A program made the translations under genes and the position numbers. Below, piece by piece: positions 1 to 8,626 of a stretch of 32,348 bases of DNA. The stretch spans positions 1 through 32,348 of the forward strand of contig PAQH01000078.1 of assembly GCA_002709225.1 (NCBI GenBank). The letters run 5' to 3'. Position 1 is the first letter of the stretch. Each line of letters begins with the position of its first letter. This DNA is from Planctomycetaceae bacterium. Its GTDB lineage: Bacteria; Planctomycetota; Planctomycetia; Pirellulales; Pirellulaceae. Below the pieces are notes generated by a model. The model made no database searches. It saw nothing but the letters and a program-made list of their open reading frames with translations, and was not told where the DNA came from.

Positions 1-837
1 ATTCGGTTCGTGTAAACGGTACACCGCAGACATCTCCGAGCCGTTGATTTCCGCCCATTCATGGCCAAAACCACCGCGATGATAACCTTTAGCTAGAGTC
101 GTGCCCTCCCAAACGCCCATACAGCCATTCTCAAATTCGGCGATCAGACTCGACCAGTCGTCTACATCCGAAGGCGGACAAGGTTTCCCATCCGCCGTCA
201 CATCGCGATCCGCAAAACGGGCGACTGCACCACAAAGTCGATGAATCGGACCGAGCAGGTCGATCGCAAAGTCAATCCGATGGATCGTCATATCAAACAA
301 GTCGCCAGCGCCTGCGCGATCCTTGTATTGCCGCCAAGCCCAACTGGTCTCTGGCAGGTCGAGAAAACGCTGGCTGCGAAAATGGCGCGGATCACCAAGA
401 TCTCCGCTCTTAAGAAGGTGGCGAAGATAACGCATCGCTGGAGCAAAACGATAGGTAAAAGCCGTCATGTGCGTAATCTGAGCGTCCCGCGCCGCGTGGT
501 ACATCTCACGGACCTGTGGGGCATTCAGCCCGAGCGGCTTTTCACACATCACATGCTTGCCAGCTCGGGCAGCTGCCAAAGCCATTGGGTGATGGGTAAA
601 ATTGGGTGTTGCCAGAATCACCGCGTCGACACCAGGATCATCACAAATGCTTTGATAGTCAGTGGTTATATTATCGATCTGCCATTCATTCTGGCGCCGA
701 CGAAGCAAATCATCGTCTGCGTCACAGGCGGCCACTAATTCAGCCCTGGGATCAAGCTGAATTCCTGGCACATGGTGATAATCGCTGACCGCTCCGGCGC
801 CGATGATCGCAATTCTGACCGGACTCAGACCGTTCAC
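1..837 (-). CDS. Gfo/Idh/MocA-family oxidoreductase, 3' end cut by window
   Basis: An open frame of 279 codons runs from a GTG at 837 leftward off the window, so the C-terminus is missing. The start is supported by AGGAG about 8 nt upstream. The N-terminus shows a Rossmann fold (RIAIIGAGAVSDYHH), then DPGVDAVILATPN and HVMCEKPLG, which carries the EKP signature of the family. Further on, GDLFDMTIHRIDFAIDLLG carries the His of the usual active-site region. Family members are NAD(P)-dependent dehydrogenases acting on sugars, inositols or related cyclic polyols. The substrate cannot be read from sequence, and planctomycetes carry dozens of paralogs. No signal peptide is visible, so it is probably cytoplasmic. 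It diverges from the NRDE gene on the other strand. Confidence 0.93.
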   Translation of the reverse strand, partial: MNGLSPVRIAIIGAGAVSDYHHVPGIQLDPRAELVAACDADDDLLRRRQNEWQIDNITTDYQSICDDPGVDAVILATPNFTHHPMALAAARAGKHVMCEKPLGLNAPQVREMYHAARDAQITHMTAFTYRFAPAMRYLRHLLKSGDLGDPRHFRSQRFLDLPETSWAWRQYKDRAGAGDLFDMTIHRIDFAIDLLGPIHRLCGAVARFADRDVTADGKPCPPSDVDDWSSLIAEFENGCMGVWEGTTLAKGYHRGGFGHEWAEINGSEMSAVYRLHEPN

Positions 838-1023
838 AAGAGACTCCTTTACCACTGTTTTGATGACGCAATATGTTAACTGGAAAAAACTTAGGTGCTC
901 TCGGGTGCCAGCCTATCGGTTTCGGGTAACATGCTCAAGGTCGTATCTAACCGTAATCACTTTACACGGCTCTATAGAGGGGTGTTGGAGCACTCTGAAA
1001 CAGAATAAATTGAGTCCCTTGTT

Positions 1024-1035
1024 AAGCAGCTGCTT
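1024..1035. promoter_or_regulatory. 12-bp perfect palindrome in the divergent intergenic region
   Basis: AAGCAGCTGCTT is a perfect palindrome. A second CAGCTGCTT copy follows directly. It lies about 50 bp before the NRDE start and about 190 bp before the divergent oxidoreductase start, so it could be an operator. No known regulator site is recognised. Confidence 0.25.
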
Positions 1036-1084
1036 GGCAGCTGCTTCGGTTCGGCAACTGATACTAGCAACCCCGAAAACGCAT

Positions 1085-1861
1085 ATGTGCCTCCTGGCAA
1101 TCCAATATCAACTTGTTCCCGAATCCCCCATTTTGGTGGCGTGCAATCGCGAGGAACATTACGACCGTCCCACCAGCGCTCCCTCCATCCAATCCGGCAA
1201 GCCACGGGTGCTGGCCTGCACCGATCAAGTAGCTGGGGGCACTTGGCTGGGCGTTAACCAGCACGGCATGTTCGTCGGTGTCTGCAATCGGCCCAAGCTG
1301 TTTGTTTCTTCTTCGCCACGTTCCCGCGGCTTGCTCTGTCGTGACCTCCTCCGTTCGGGGTCGGCTCGCCTAGCGGTAGATTTAGCGATGGAGGAATTGC
1401 ATACCGGTAATTACGCCGGTGCGAATTTCGTGATCGCCGATAGTGAAAGCGGCTGGGTGATTCATGCTGGTGACGAGCTAGAAGCAGCACCGCTGGAAGA
1501 AGGCCTGAGCATTATTAGTAATAGCGATGTTGATAACCCACGCGACCAGCGCGTTCAAATGGCACACCGACTACTTAGCCTGCAAACTCTTGATTCACCA
1601 GTCAAGTTCTTAGCCGTTGCCAGCAAAGTCTTCGCCCGTGCTCCATCACCTCCTGGTCGGCCGAGTATGGTCATTCGTGGGCAAAATCGGGGAACCGTCA
1701 GTTCGACGCTGCTTTCCCTCGGTATGAAGCCACGCGACGCAATTTACCAGTATGCCTCAGGCCCGCCTGACGAGACAAAATTTGAAGATTTTTCTCCACT
1801 CCTACGAGACATCCTGAGCCGCGGCATTCGCGAGACACGAGCACAAGTCAAGGTACGGTAG
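1085..1861 (+). CDS. NRDE-family (TANGO2-like) protein
   Basis: This gene encodes 258 residues, close to the usual size for the NRDE/TANGO2 family. The start at 1085 is chosen because the family begins Met-Cys (here MCLLAIQYQ), with the Cys in a position resembling an N-terminal nucleophile. The reading frame is open further upstream, but that part shows no conserved sequence. The family signature appears as ACNREEHYDRPT, with NREE in place of NRDE. It is followed by GGTWLGVN, the glycines around GLLCRDLL, GANFVIAD and ISNSDVDNPRDQR. The C-terminal GTVSSTLLSL matches the 'GTrSST' element of the family. The biochemical function of bacterial NRDE proteins is poorly known; the eukaryotic relative TANGO2 is linked to heme and lipid handling. 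No good Shine-Dalgarno is seen. Confidence 0.85.
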   Translation: MCLLAIQYQLVPESPILVACNREEHYDRPTSAPSIQSGKPRVLACTDQVAGGTWLGVNQHGMFVGVCNRPKLFVSSSPRSRGLLCRDLLRSGSARLAVDLAMEELHTGNYAGANFVIADSESGWVIHAGDELEAAPLEEGLSIISNSDVDNPRDQRVQMAHRLLSLQTLDSPVKFLAVASKVFARAPSPPGRPSMVIRGQNRGTVSSTLLSLGMKPRDAIYQYASGPPDETKFEDFSPLLRDILSRGIRETRAQVKVR

Positions 1862-1954
1862 GACCTAGGTCGCTAGCAAGAGTCTCACAGTGACAAAAGT
1901 CGGGGACGCTTGCATCGTGGCAACTCTGCTGCAGCGCCTCTCCACGGCCCAGTC

Positions 1955-1958
1955 CGGT
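1955..1958. repeat. Left copy of IS target-site duplication (CGGT)
   Basis: CGGT directly precedes the left terminal repeat and is repeated directly after the right one, at 3233-3236. Confidence 0.85.
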
Positions 1959-1971
1959 TGACCTGCCCCCC
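1959..1971 (+). repeat. IS left terminal inverted repeat
   Basis: TGACCTGCCCCCC is the exact reverse complement of 3220-3232. Confidence 0.92.
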
Positions 1972-2070
1972 TATAACGAGTCCAGTCGAATCCCAATAAT
2001 TGGGGATCGACCGGACGTAAGATTTGGGAGGACGAAGCGAACACGATATACCGTAGAGCAGATCATTCCG

Positions 2071-2310
2071 ATGCTACGGGAGGCAGGAGTGGAATTGGCG
2101 CGGGGTGCTACCGTGGCCCAGGTCTGCAGGAAGAGTGGCGTCACGGAGCCAACGTATTACAGTTGGCGCAAGGAGTACGGCAGCCTCCGTATGGATCAGG
2201 CCAAACGGCTCAATGTTCTCGAGAAAGAAAACGCTCGTCTGAAGCGACTGCTTGCTGAAGCGGAACTGGACAAGGCAATCTTAAAAGAGGCCGCCTCGGG
2301 AAACTTCTAA
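2071..2310 (+). CDS. IS3-family transposase OrfA (helix-turn-helix subunit)
   Basis: OrfA encodes the DNA-binding part of the IS3 transposase. Residues 1-45 hold an HTH_8-type helix-turn-helix (GATVAQVCRKSGVTEPTYYSWRKEYG). After it comes a leucine-zipper-like coiled coil (LNVLEKENARLKRLLAEAELDKAIL) used for multimerisation. The frame is open well upstream of the first ATG, and codons 2029-2070 still read like conserved OrfA sequence (RTKRTRYTVEQIIP). The true start may therefore be a non-ATG codon near 2020-2040, close to the GGGAGG at 2026-2031, but no ATG, GTG or TTG lies in frame there. The C-terminal KEAASGNF is typical of OrfA. A -1 slip at AAAAG (2283-2287) continues into OrfB. Confidence 0.9.
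   Translation: MLREAGVELARGATVAQVCRKSGVTEPTYYSWRKEYGSLRMDQAKRLNVLEKENARLKRLLAEAELDKAILKEAASGNF
2283..2287 (+). promoter_or_regulatory. Programmed -1 frameshift site (AAAAG) joining OrfA to OrfB
   Basis: The A-AAA-G motif occurs near the end of OrfA, where the -1 frame opens into conserved OrfB sequence and runs without a stop to 3203. IS3 elements normally make the OrfAB fusion transposase by slipping at such a motif. Confidence 0.7.
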
Positions 2311-3203
2311 GCCCGGCCAAACGCAGGCGGACCGTAGAACACGTTCGCGATGCGATTGGTCGGGCAACGGTTTCAGAGCGTCGGGCCTGTCGCTTGCTGG
2401 GCCAGTCAAGAAGTACCCAGCGGCGCAGGCCTCACGTACCGGACGACGAACCCCGTTTAATCTGTGATGTGACACGCCTGGCGACCCAGTACGGTCGCTA
2501 TGGTTATCGTCGTATCACAGAACTATTACGCAGAGAGGGCTGGAAGGTAAATCATAAACGCATCGAACGGCTGTGGCGGCGAGAAGGGCTTAAAGTGCCG
2601 CAGAAACAGCCGAAACGAAGACGGTTGTGGCTGAACGACGGTTCCTGTGTCCGGCTAAGGCCTGCCTACAGGAATCACGTCTGGAGTTACGACTTCGTGC
2701 AAACTCGTACACATGATGGCCGTTCGGTTCGGATGCTCACACTGATCGATGAGCATACCCGTGAGTGCCTGGCGATTGATGTGGAAAGGCGGCTGGCCAG
2801 CGAGAGTGTACTGGAACGCTTGAGTGATCTGTTTGTGAGGCGTGGTGTACCGGATTACATTCGCAGCGATAATGGTCCCGAGTTCACGGCACATGCGGTA
2901 CGAGAATGGCTGTCACGGGTAGGCGTCCGCACCTTATTCATTGCACCGGGCAGCCCTTGGGAGAACGGCTACATCGAATCGTTCAACGGCAAACTACGAG
3001 ACGAACTGCTCGATCGAGAGATCTTCGACACGCTTCTGGAGGCCAAGGTGCTGATCGAACGTTGGCGTCGTGAGCACAACACGGTTCGTCCGCACAACTC
3101 TCTGGGTTACCGATCGCCGGCCCCGGAAGCGATGCAGCCATCAATGGCTTGTTTCGCTACGCTCAACAAACCATTGATGGAATCTACAGAAACTCTAACT
3201 TAG
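2283..3203 (+). CDS. IS3-family transposase OrfB (DDE integrase core)
   Basis: This is the catalytic part of the transposase, expressed as OrfAB after a -1 frameshift. The frame is open from the slip site. The first ATG is only at 2394, but conserved OrfB sequence (VSERRACRLLGQ) lies before it, which supports the fusion. Next comes an HTH_21 region (YGYRRITELLRREGWKVNHKRIERLWRREGLKVP), then the rve integrase core. The DDE residues are visible in VWSYDFVQTR (Asp), YIRSDNGPEF (Asp) and GYIESFNGKLRDE (Glu), with a C-terminal RPHNSLGYRSP. The frame is intact to TAG at 3203, just inside the right terminal repeat. Confidence 0.93.
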   Translation, partial: KRGRLGKLLSPAKRRRTVEHVRDAIGRATVSERRACRLLGQSRSTQRRRPHVPDDEPRLICDVTRLATQYGRYGYRRITELLRREGWKVNHKRIERLWRREGLKVPQKQPKRRRLWLNDGSCVRLRPAYRNHVWSYDFVQTRTHDGRSVRMLTLIDEHTRECLAIDVERRLASESVLERLSDLFVRRGVPDYIRSDNGPEFTAHAVREWLSRVGVRTLFIAPGSPWENGYIESFNGKLRDELLDREIFDTLLEAKVLIERWRREHNTVRPHNSLGYRSPAPEAMQPSMACFATLNKPLMESTETLT

Positions 3204-3219
3204 AGGTTGGTGTCATCAC

Positions 3220-3232
3220 GGGGGGCAGGTCA
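3220..3232 (-). repeat. IS right terminal inverted repeat
   Basis: GGGGGGCAGGTCA is the exact reverse complement of 1959-1971. Confidence 0.92.
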
Positions 3233-3236
3233 CGGT
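3233..3236. repeat. Right copy of IS target-site duplication (CGGT)
   Basis: CGGT directly follows the right terminal repeat and matches the copy at 1955-1958. Confidence 0.85.
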
Positions 3237-3261
3237 GGTCGACAAATAGCAAACGGTCGGT

Positions 3262-4344
3262 TCAAGCGGTTCGTTTCAGCAACGACGTCGCGTCCATTCC
3301 GGCAATCCCCAGATCCTCCAGTGTACGCGTTTGGGCCCAGAGGTCATTCGCGAGCATAATCGAGGTCAGATCAACTAACGACCTCATTGTTGGACACGGA
3401 CTACCAAGTTGCTCACCCAGCAGCGACCAACTTGCCAACCCATACGGTACATCCTCAGTCAGCCAGCGACTATCTAGTTTGCCCGGCGCACGTAGTTGCG
3501 TAAGCATACGGCTGCCATTGATAGTCGACCATAAATCACCACGAGGCCCAAAACCCGCTGCGTGAAATGCTTCCGCAACAGGCTCTAATTCAACCCCAAG
3601 CAGACGACCAATCGCCAGCCGTTCTTGATCGACAGCCTGAATAACACGGCACACACCTGGCATCACACCTTCTTCATAAAAGAAAAACTCTCCGCGTGCG
3701 TACTCAATGCGCCCCGCATTCATCAGTACACCTGCGGGATGGACAACGGGATTCATTGCCGCCAGCCCACAAGCGACTACATGTGGATATAGCTGCACAC
3801 CTGGAAACCACGGGGCCAGCGCCGCTTGCACTCGCAAGCCCTGCGCACCGGGTAGGGCTCCCAGTCCCATTCCATTGACGACCCCCCATATCGTGGCGGT
3901 AGCGGCGGAAGTTTTCCGACAGACATAGGGGGCCGTATCTGTTTCAGCGAGTATCAAGCCGTCCGCACCACCTCGTTCCCGAAAGATCCGGGCCATTTGC
4001 AAACTCCCCATGTTGCCGGGCATCAGTACCAGGATTTGCCCCGATCCGAGATGGCCAGCACAGGCTTCCGCAAACGCGCGATGCGCATAAGAGGGCACAA
4101 TCAACAGGTTCAATTCGTTCTCACGCAGTGCGGCAGCAACGTCGGTGGTAACGTGCTTGATCTCTGCCACACCTTGGCGTGCGACCCCTTCTAATATGAT
4201 CTTGCGATCCTCTTGAACGGGAGCAACCATCTGCTTGAATTCTGGCAACTCACAAAGCGTCACATCGGCGCCTGCCAGTGTGAGATTGGCGGCAACCGCA
4301 AAAGCCGTATTACCCCCACCTAATACCGTAAGACTTCCGGACAT
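3262..4344 (-). CDS. NAD/NADP octopine/nopaline (opine) dehydrogenase family protein
   Basis: A 360-residue protein, the usual length for the family. An N-terminal Rossmann motif (LTVLGGGNTAFAVAANLTLAG, residues 5-25) binds NAD(P). The C-terminal opine-dehydrogenase domain has NPVVHPAGVLMNAGRIE, with His near residue 202, and LTEDVPYGL, with Asp near 298. In the structurally studied N-(1-D-carboxylethyl)-L-norvaline dehydrogenase a His-Asp pair at nearly the same positions is catalytic. The family reductively condenses an amino group with a 2-oxo acid, or runs the reverse; some members make opine-type metallophores. No nicotianamine-synthase-like partner or transporter sits next to it, so the substrate is unknown. 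It stands alone, diverging from the PPC gene across 326 bp, with the IS element 30 bp past its stop. Confidence 0.88.
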   Translation of the reverse strand: MSGSLTVLGGGNTAFAVAANLTLAGADVTLCELPEFKQMVAPVQEDRKIILEGVARQGVAEIKHVTTDVAAALRENELNLLIVPSYAHRAFAEACAGHLGSGQILVLMPGNMGSLQMARIFRERGGADGLILAETDTAPYVCRKTSAATATIWGVVNGMGLGALPGAQGLRVQAALAPWFPGVQLYPHVVACGLAAMNPVVHPAGVLMNAGRIEYARGEFFFYEEGVMPGVCRVIQAVDQERLAIGRLLGVELEPVAEAFHAAGFGPRGDLWSTINGSRMLTQLRAPGKLDSRWLTEDVPYGLASWSLLGEQLGSPCPTMRSLVDLTSIMLANDLWAQTRTLEDLGIAGMDATSLLKRTA

Positions 4345-4670
4345 AAGGGCCCCTCAAATAAAATCACAACCAATGCTCAACACAACACACATCACACAGC
4401 TAGCACGCCAAGGAACATGTGTCGTTTCACAAAGCAACCGGTTTCGCGCAACCGTTATCGCAAACTACCTTTTGGTACCATGGTGCTCAGATGCTAACGT
4501 GCCAACTGCGACTCGACAATCAGACAAGAACCGTTGGACACAACTCCTAGTACCGGGCTCCGCACACGTCGCGTTTAGGTTCCAATCATTGCCCGCAGGC
4601 AGTAAGATAAAGGGCGGAAAAGAAAGCAAATCGATCCGAATGGCGGTTCGCAAGTCAGAAGGAACCCAAC
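4345..4670. other. Divergent intergenic region, no gene
   Basis: These 326 bp separate the opine dehydrogenase and PPC gene starts and should carry both promoters. An ACACA-rich patch occurs near 4380-4400. An AAGGA Shine-Dalgarno lies about 8 nt before the start at 4671. I found no convincing -35/-10 pair, hairpin or RNA gene. The open frame crossing it on the plus strand has low-complexity, non-conserved sequence. Confidence 0.5.
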
Positions 4671-7019
4671 ATGTCCAGGATGATTCATCAGGCTCTAGCA
4701 TTGCTACTGTTAGTCACGGCAAGCCAAAACAGTTTTGGCCAGGTGTTTGTCGAAAAGATCTTTCCACCCGCTCTTCAGCGCGGGCGAATTTCTCGAGTCG
4801 TACTTTCCGGTTCCAATTTAGCCGGCGCAACCTCACTATGGACTTCCCTCGGTCCGCAACTCAAGCTGACATTAGCAACAGCGAGTTCTAGTCAACAGGC
4901 AGTGTTTGACGTTTTCGTCCCACACGACGCCCCCCTGGGACTCTATGGTTTACGATTGGCAACACAAAACGGCCTGAGCAACGTCCATCTGTTTGCAATC
5001 GATGATCTGCCCCAAATTGAAGAAGTCGAATTCTCGCAACCGCAGTTGACCAATAGTGAACCCGCATCTGCCCAGCACATCAAACTTCCCGTGGCTGTAA
5101 GCGCTGCTTGCGCGGCAACGGACGTGGATTGCTTTTCTTTTAACGCAGATCGCGACCAACGTGTCTCGTTTGAAATCGTGGGAAGCAGGCTCGGCAAGGC
5201 ATTCGATCCGGTAATCTCCATTCTCGATTCCAAAGGTCGGTTCATCACGGATCGTGACAACGACGTCGGACTGTTTTTCGATTGCCGGTTCGAGCACACA
5301 TTCGCTGAAGCTGGTACTTACGTAGTCAAGGTGCACGATTCGCGTTATCACGGTTCGCATCACTGGACTTACTCGCTTCGCATCGGTCGCTTCCCTGTGG
5401 CACGCGTAGCGTTCCCTTCGACGGTCCACCCAAATGAACAATCCCAGGTCAATTTCCCACAAGTTGAAAACACTCCACGCACCTTCTCATTCACGGCCTA
5501 TAAGAAACAAACTGCTCCTTTTTTCTTCGATTTACGCAGGAATCAGGATGAAGGCTCTGCGTGGCTACCGCTTTCATTCTCGACACTGCCCAACGTGATC
5601 GAAGTCGAACCGAACGACGACCGAACCCAAGCCACCGCCGCCACAGCGCCGTGCAATTTGCACGGCATCATCAGCAAGGAGAATGACTGGGACTACTTTG
5701 TGCTGACGTTGAAAAAAGGACAAAAACTGAAGTTCTGCGCGCAAACTCGGAACATTGGATCCGCAGCGGATCTTGAATTGAGTCTGTTTGGCGTCGACGG
5801 CAAATCGCTCAAACAGGTCGATGACTCTGGGTTTGAAGACGCCACATTTACTTTTACACCACCCGCGGACGGAAATTACGTGCTACAGGTTGGTGATGTG
5901 CTGCGAGACGGTGGCTCAGCGTTTGTCTATCGCGTTGAAGTAAACGCGGTACGACCACATGTTGAGTTGGAAAGTGAAGTTGGCCGAATCGCAGTTCCTC
6001 AAGGAACATGGCAACCATTACCACTTAAGCTCAAGCGAACACAGTACAATGGACCGTTAGAACTAAGCCTCGCCGGTGCTCCCGACGGTATTCGCTTAAG
6101 TACCTCATCAATCCCAGCAGACGTCAATCTGCTCGATGGCATTCTCGATGTCGATGCCACGGTTCCCACAGGGGTCTATACCCTCCAGATCGTCGCGTCA
6201 GCGAAATCCGCAGAGAAGACCTTTCAAACACGTGCGCGCACGCAACCTCTGATTGACCGATTGCCAACAGGGCGCGGTCCCCATGGAGAACCTTTCGAGC
6301 TACGCGAAGACCAACGCCGTCTGCCTGCGACACTCACCGATCGGATCGCGGTTGTCGTAACACCACCAGCGCCGTTCGATTTTGAACTTCCGGAGAGTGA
6401 AGTCCTCCTACCGCGTTATGTGTTCACTCACTTTCCAATCAAAACGCGGCGGTCCAAGTCGTATTTTGAACCAATTCAATTGGTTGCCCGTGGAGGCCAA
6501 CTGGAGTACGACAGGCTGCGACAACCAAAGATCATTTCCACGATACCTGATGCAACAACAGGGCAGGGCACGGTGATGGCCAAACTAACTTCTGTTGTCG
6601 ACACGGCAACCACCAGGCATCGCGTGACCGTCACCGCAACCGCCAAAGACGGTGCACGAACAGTGAACCTGACACGGGTGTTCTACCTGGATACTCGCGT
6701 GGCGTTTCAGCCAACGGTCGAACCGTCTCAATTGAAACTAAATCCAGGACAAACAGCCAAAGTGCGCATTCTTGCAAACCGACTGAAACCGTTTAATGGT
6801 GCATTTACGATTCGGCCTTCGAAAGTCGCCGATATCCAACTTCCAGAAGAAATCAAGCTGGCCCCGGGGCAAACTGAAGTCGAAGTACCCATTCAAATAG
6901 GGGCTGGTATTAAGCCTGGTAAATACAGCGTCGAACTTCCAGCGGAAACGAGGATCGCTAAATTTGCTGAACAGGCATCTGCTGGAAAGTTGGAAATCGA
7001 GATTAACGCAGCAGAGTAG
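4671..7019 (+). CDS. Secreted PPC-domain protein (planctomycete type)
   Basis: A 782-residue secreted protein. Residues 1-23 form a signal peptide (hydrophobic ALALLLLVTAS, likely cut after SFG). An immunoglobulin-like/IPT-like segment follows (residues about 26-110). Two bacterial pre-peptidase C-terminal (PPC) beta-sandwich modules come next, at about 138-238 and 310-425; the second opens with the usual EVEPNDD and ends with GNYVLQVGD. The remaining C-terminal 350 residues look like further beta-sandwich domains, with proline-rich and R/T-rich spacers. No protease catalytic motif is visible. In planctomycetes such proteins are commonly encoded close to DUF1549/DUF1553 proteins, as here at 10069. 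A role in surface binding or substrate presentation is inference. The start has AAGGA about 8 nt upstream. Confidence 0.82.
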   Translation: MSRMIHQALALLLLVTASQNSFGQVFVEKIFPPALQRGRISRVVLSGSNLAGATSLWTSLGPQLKLTLATASSSQQAVFDVFVPHDAPLGLYGLRLATQNGLSNVHLFAIDDLPQIEEVEFSQPQLTNSEPASAQHIKLPVAVSAACAATDVDCFSFNADRDQRVSFEIVGSRLGKAFDPVISILDSKGRFITDRDNDVGLFFDCRFEHTFAEAGTYVVKVHDSRYHGSHHWTYSLRIGRFPVARVAFPSTVHPNEQSQVNFPQVENTPRTFSFTAYKKQTAPFFFDLRRNQDEGSAWLPLSFSTLPNVIEVEPNDDRTQATAATAPCNLHGIISKENDWDYFVLTLKKGQKLKFCAQTRNIGSAADLELSLFGVDGKSLKQVDDSGFEDATFTFTPPADGNYVLQVGDVLRDGGSAFVYRVEVNAVRPHVELESEVGRIAVPQGTWQPLPLKLKRTQYNGPLELSLAGAPDGIRLSTSSIPADVNLLDGILDVDATVPTGVYTLQIVASAKSAEKTFQTRARTQPLIDRLPTGRGPHGEPFELREDQRRLPATLTDRIAVVVTPPAPFDFELPESEVLLPRYVFTHFPIKTRRSKSYFEPIQLVARGGQLEYDRLRQPKIISTIPDATTGQGTVMAKLTSVVDTATTRHRVTVTATAKDGARTVNLTRVFYLDTRVAFQPTVEPSQLKLNPGQTAKVRILANRLKPFNGAFTIRPSKVADIQLPEEIKLAPGQTEVEVPIQIGAGIKPGKYSVELPAETRIAKFAEQASAGKLEIEINAAE

Positions 7020-7132
7020 CATCCAAGAGCAGCACTGCTAGCTGTGTTGAAAGTCGTTAAACTCGCCCCGGAATACCAAGTTTACTTAACCGGCACTTCC
7101 CTACTGACCGAAACAAGTTCACAGTAGCGCGG

Positions 7133-8449
7133 ATGCTTCGTAACGCTTGGTGGACGCTGGCAGTGCACAATTTTCTTGCTCGGTCGCTTATGGGTGCAGT
7201 GCTATGCGCCACTGCTTTAACCAACCAGTCCGGATATGCGGACGAGGATGTGTCGCCCGCACGGCCCCTGCCTGGAACGCCAGCCGCGTTTGCAGAGGAC
7301 CTCTCAGCAGATCAACTGGATGCTGTCGAGGACCGCTTCTCTGACCTTTCGTTCACAGGCCCACCTGTCGGCGGTTTACGACCTTTCAAGAAACCGCCTT
7401 CCTGGGGCCAAGTTGATTTCCTTCTAATGTGGCGGCGACAGCCAGCTCTACCCCCTTTAGTTACTACCAGCCCACCAGGTACTCCGCTGGCCCAGGCAGG
7501 GCAGTTGAGTCAGCCCACTACGACCACATTACTCGGTGGGCAGTCACAAGTGAGCGGGCCGAGTACCGGAGGAAGGATTGACTTTGGTTACTGGCTGAAT
7601 GCATGTTCACAGTTGGGTGTCGGTGGCAGCTTTTTAGCCTTGGGCAACTCCTCTCTGGACTATGCCATCGACACCACCACCACTCCCATCTTGGCACGCC
7701 CGTTCTTTAACGTGACTGATGGCCAAACTGCCGCCATGGACACGCTCCTCGCTTCGTTCCCTGATGAAGCGAGTGGTGAAATCGCAGTCCAAGCCACCTC
7801 GACACTAATTGTCGCCGAAGCATATCTGAGACAGGCAGGACAGCACGGCGCAGGCACACCGGGTGACCTGGTTGGCGGCTACCAGTTCTCACGAATTGAT
7901 GGAAGCCTCAAAATCAGCAGCCATTCAACGGCTCTGAGCACGTCCCAACTACGTGTGCCGGGAACAACCCTCTCGTTGTTCGACTCGATCAACACTCAAA
8001 ATGAATTTCACGGCGGTCAACTTGGGGTATTGAATGACTGGCATTATGGTTGTTTCACCATTTTCGGGAGCTTCAAACTCGGCCTTGGAAATATGCGTCA
8101 AAAAGCTGCACTTAGCGGGCAAACCGTAATCGATGATTCGGTCAATTCCATAACAGATCCACAGGGACTGCTCATCCGAAACACGAACATCGGAAACTAT
8201 GAGCGCAACGTGATCACAGTAGTCCCACAAGTCAATTTGCGTGGCACTTACGCGGTTAGTCACCAACTTGACGTAACGATAGGTTACTCGCTGATCTTTT
8301 TCCCACACGTTCTCCAACCCGCGGAACAACTCGACCCCGATTTAGCTGTCAACCTCGCCGCCTCGGGGGAGCCGAGACCCCAATTTACGTTCCAATCACG
8401 TGACTATTGGGCACAAGGATTGACATTCGGGCTGCGTTGGAATTATTGA
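7133..8449 (+). CDS. BBP7-family outer-membrane beta-barrel protein
   Basis: A 438-residue exported protein. The signal peptide spans about residues 1-36 (hydrophobic LMGAVLCATAL, likely cut after GYA). A Pro-rich linker follows, then a beta-barrel region with alternating aromatic and polar strands: FGYWLNACSQLGVGGSFLALG, EFHGGQLGVLNDWHYGCFTIFGSFKLGLGNM and QLDVTIGYSLIFF. It ends in WAQGLTFGLRWNY, a C-terminal aromatic residue as in many outer-membrane proteins. This pattern matches the planctomycete beta-barrel porin-7 family (PF07585), whose members are thought to sit in the outer membrane; the transported substrate is unknown. It follows the PPC gene on the same strand after 113 bp. Confidence 0.85.
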   Translation: MLRNAWWTLAVHNFLARSLMGAVLCATALTNQSGYADEDVSPARPLPGTPAAFAEDLSADQLDAVEDRFSDLSFTGPPVGGLRPFKKPPSWGQVDFLLMWRRQPALPPLVTTSPPGTPLAQAGQLSQPTTTTLLGGQSQVSGPSTGGRIDFGYWLNACSQLGVGGSFLALGNSSLDYAIDTTTTPILARPFFNVTDGQTAAMDTLLASFPDEASGEIAVQATSTLIVAEAYLRQAGQHGAGTPGDLVGGYQFSRIDGSLKISSHSTALSTSQLRVPGTTLSLFDSINTQNEFHGGQLGVLNDWHYGCFTIFGSFKLGLGNMRQKAALSGQTVIDDSVNSITDPQGLLIRNTNIGNYERNVITVVPQVNLRGTYAVSHQLDVTIGYSLIFFPHVLQPAEQLDPDLAVNLAASGEPRPQFTFQSRDYWAQGLTFGLRWNY

Positions 8450-8626
8450 ACATTTCCCCTTAGCAGAATCCGCATACTAAACTGGGAAATGCGTTTGAGT
8501 GGTTCTCAACCGTCAACATGGCACCACGTCGGTGGAGCAGCAAAGAACCGCCTGCTGCCTGCGTCACACCCACAGCCTCAAATGCTGCTCATTGAAATAG
8601 GTCTACCCACGATCACGAAAGTGTCC

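Larger units (their letters stand above)
1959..3232 (+). mobile_element. Complete IS3-family insertion sequence (IS407-like), 1274 bp
   Basis: The element is bounded by 13-bp perfect terminal inverted repeats TGACCTGCCCCCC (1959-1971, and its complement at 3220-3232). It is flanked on both sides by CGGT (1955-1958 and 3233-3236), a 4-bp target-site duplication. The TG...CA ends, two overlapping frames joined by a -1 shift, and a DDE transposase are typical of IS3. The 4-bp duplication and TGACCTG-type ends fit the IS407 group. It inserted between the convergent stops of the NRDE gene (1861) and the opine dehydrogenase (3262), interrupting neither. Intact ends, duplication and frames suggest a recent, possibly active copy. 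Confidence 0.95.

Noticed and set aside
803..1084. N-terminal extension of the NRDE gene to 803
   Set aside because: It overlaps the divergent oxidoreductase start and has no conserved sequence. The family begins Met-Cys at 1085.
4235..4891. Open frame of 218 codons on the plus strand
   Set aside because: It overlaps the opine dehydrogenase start and the PPC signal peptide region in other frames. Its sequence is Ser/Arg-rich without any recognisable motif.
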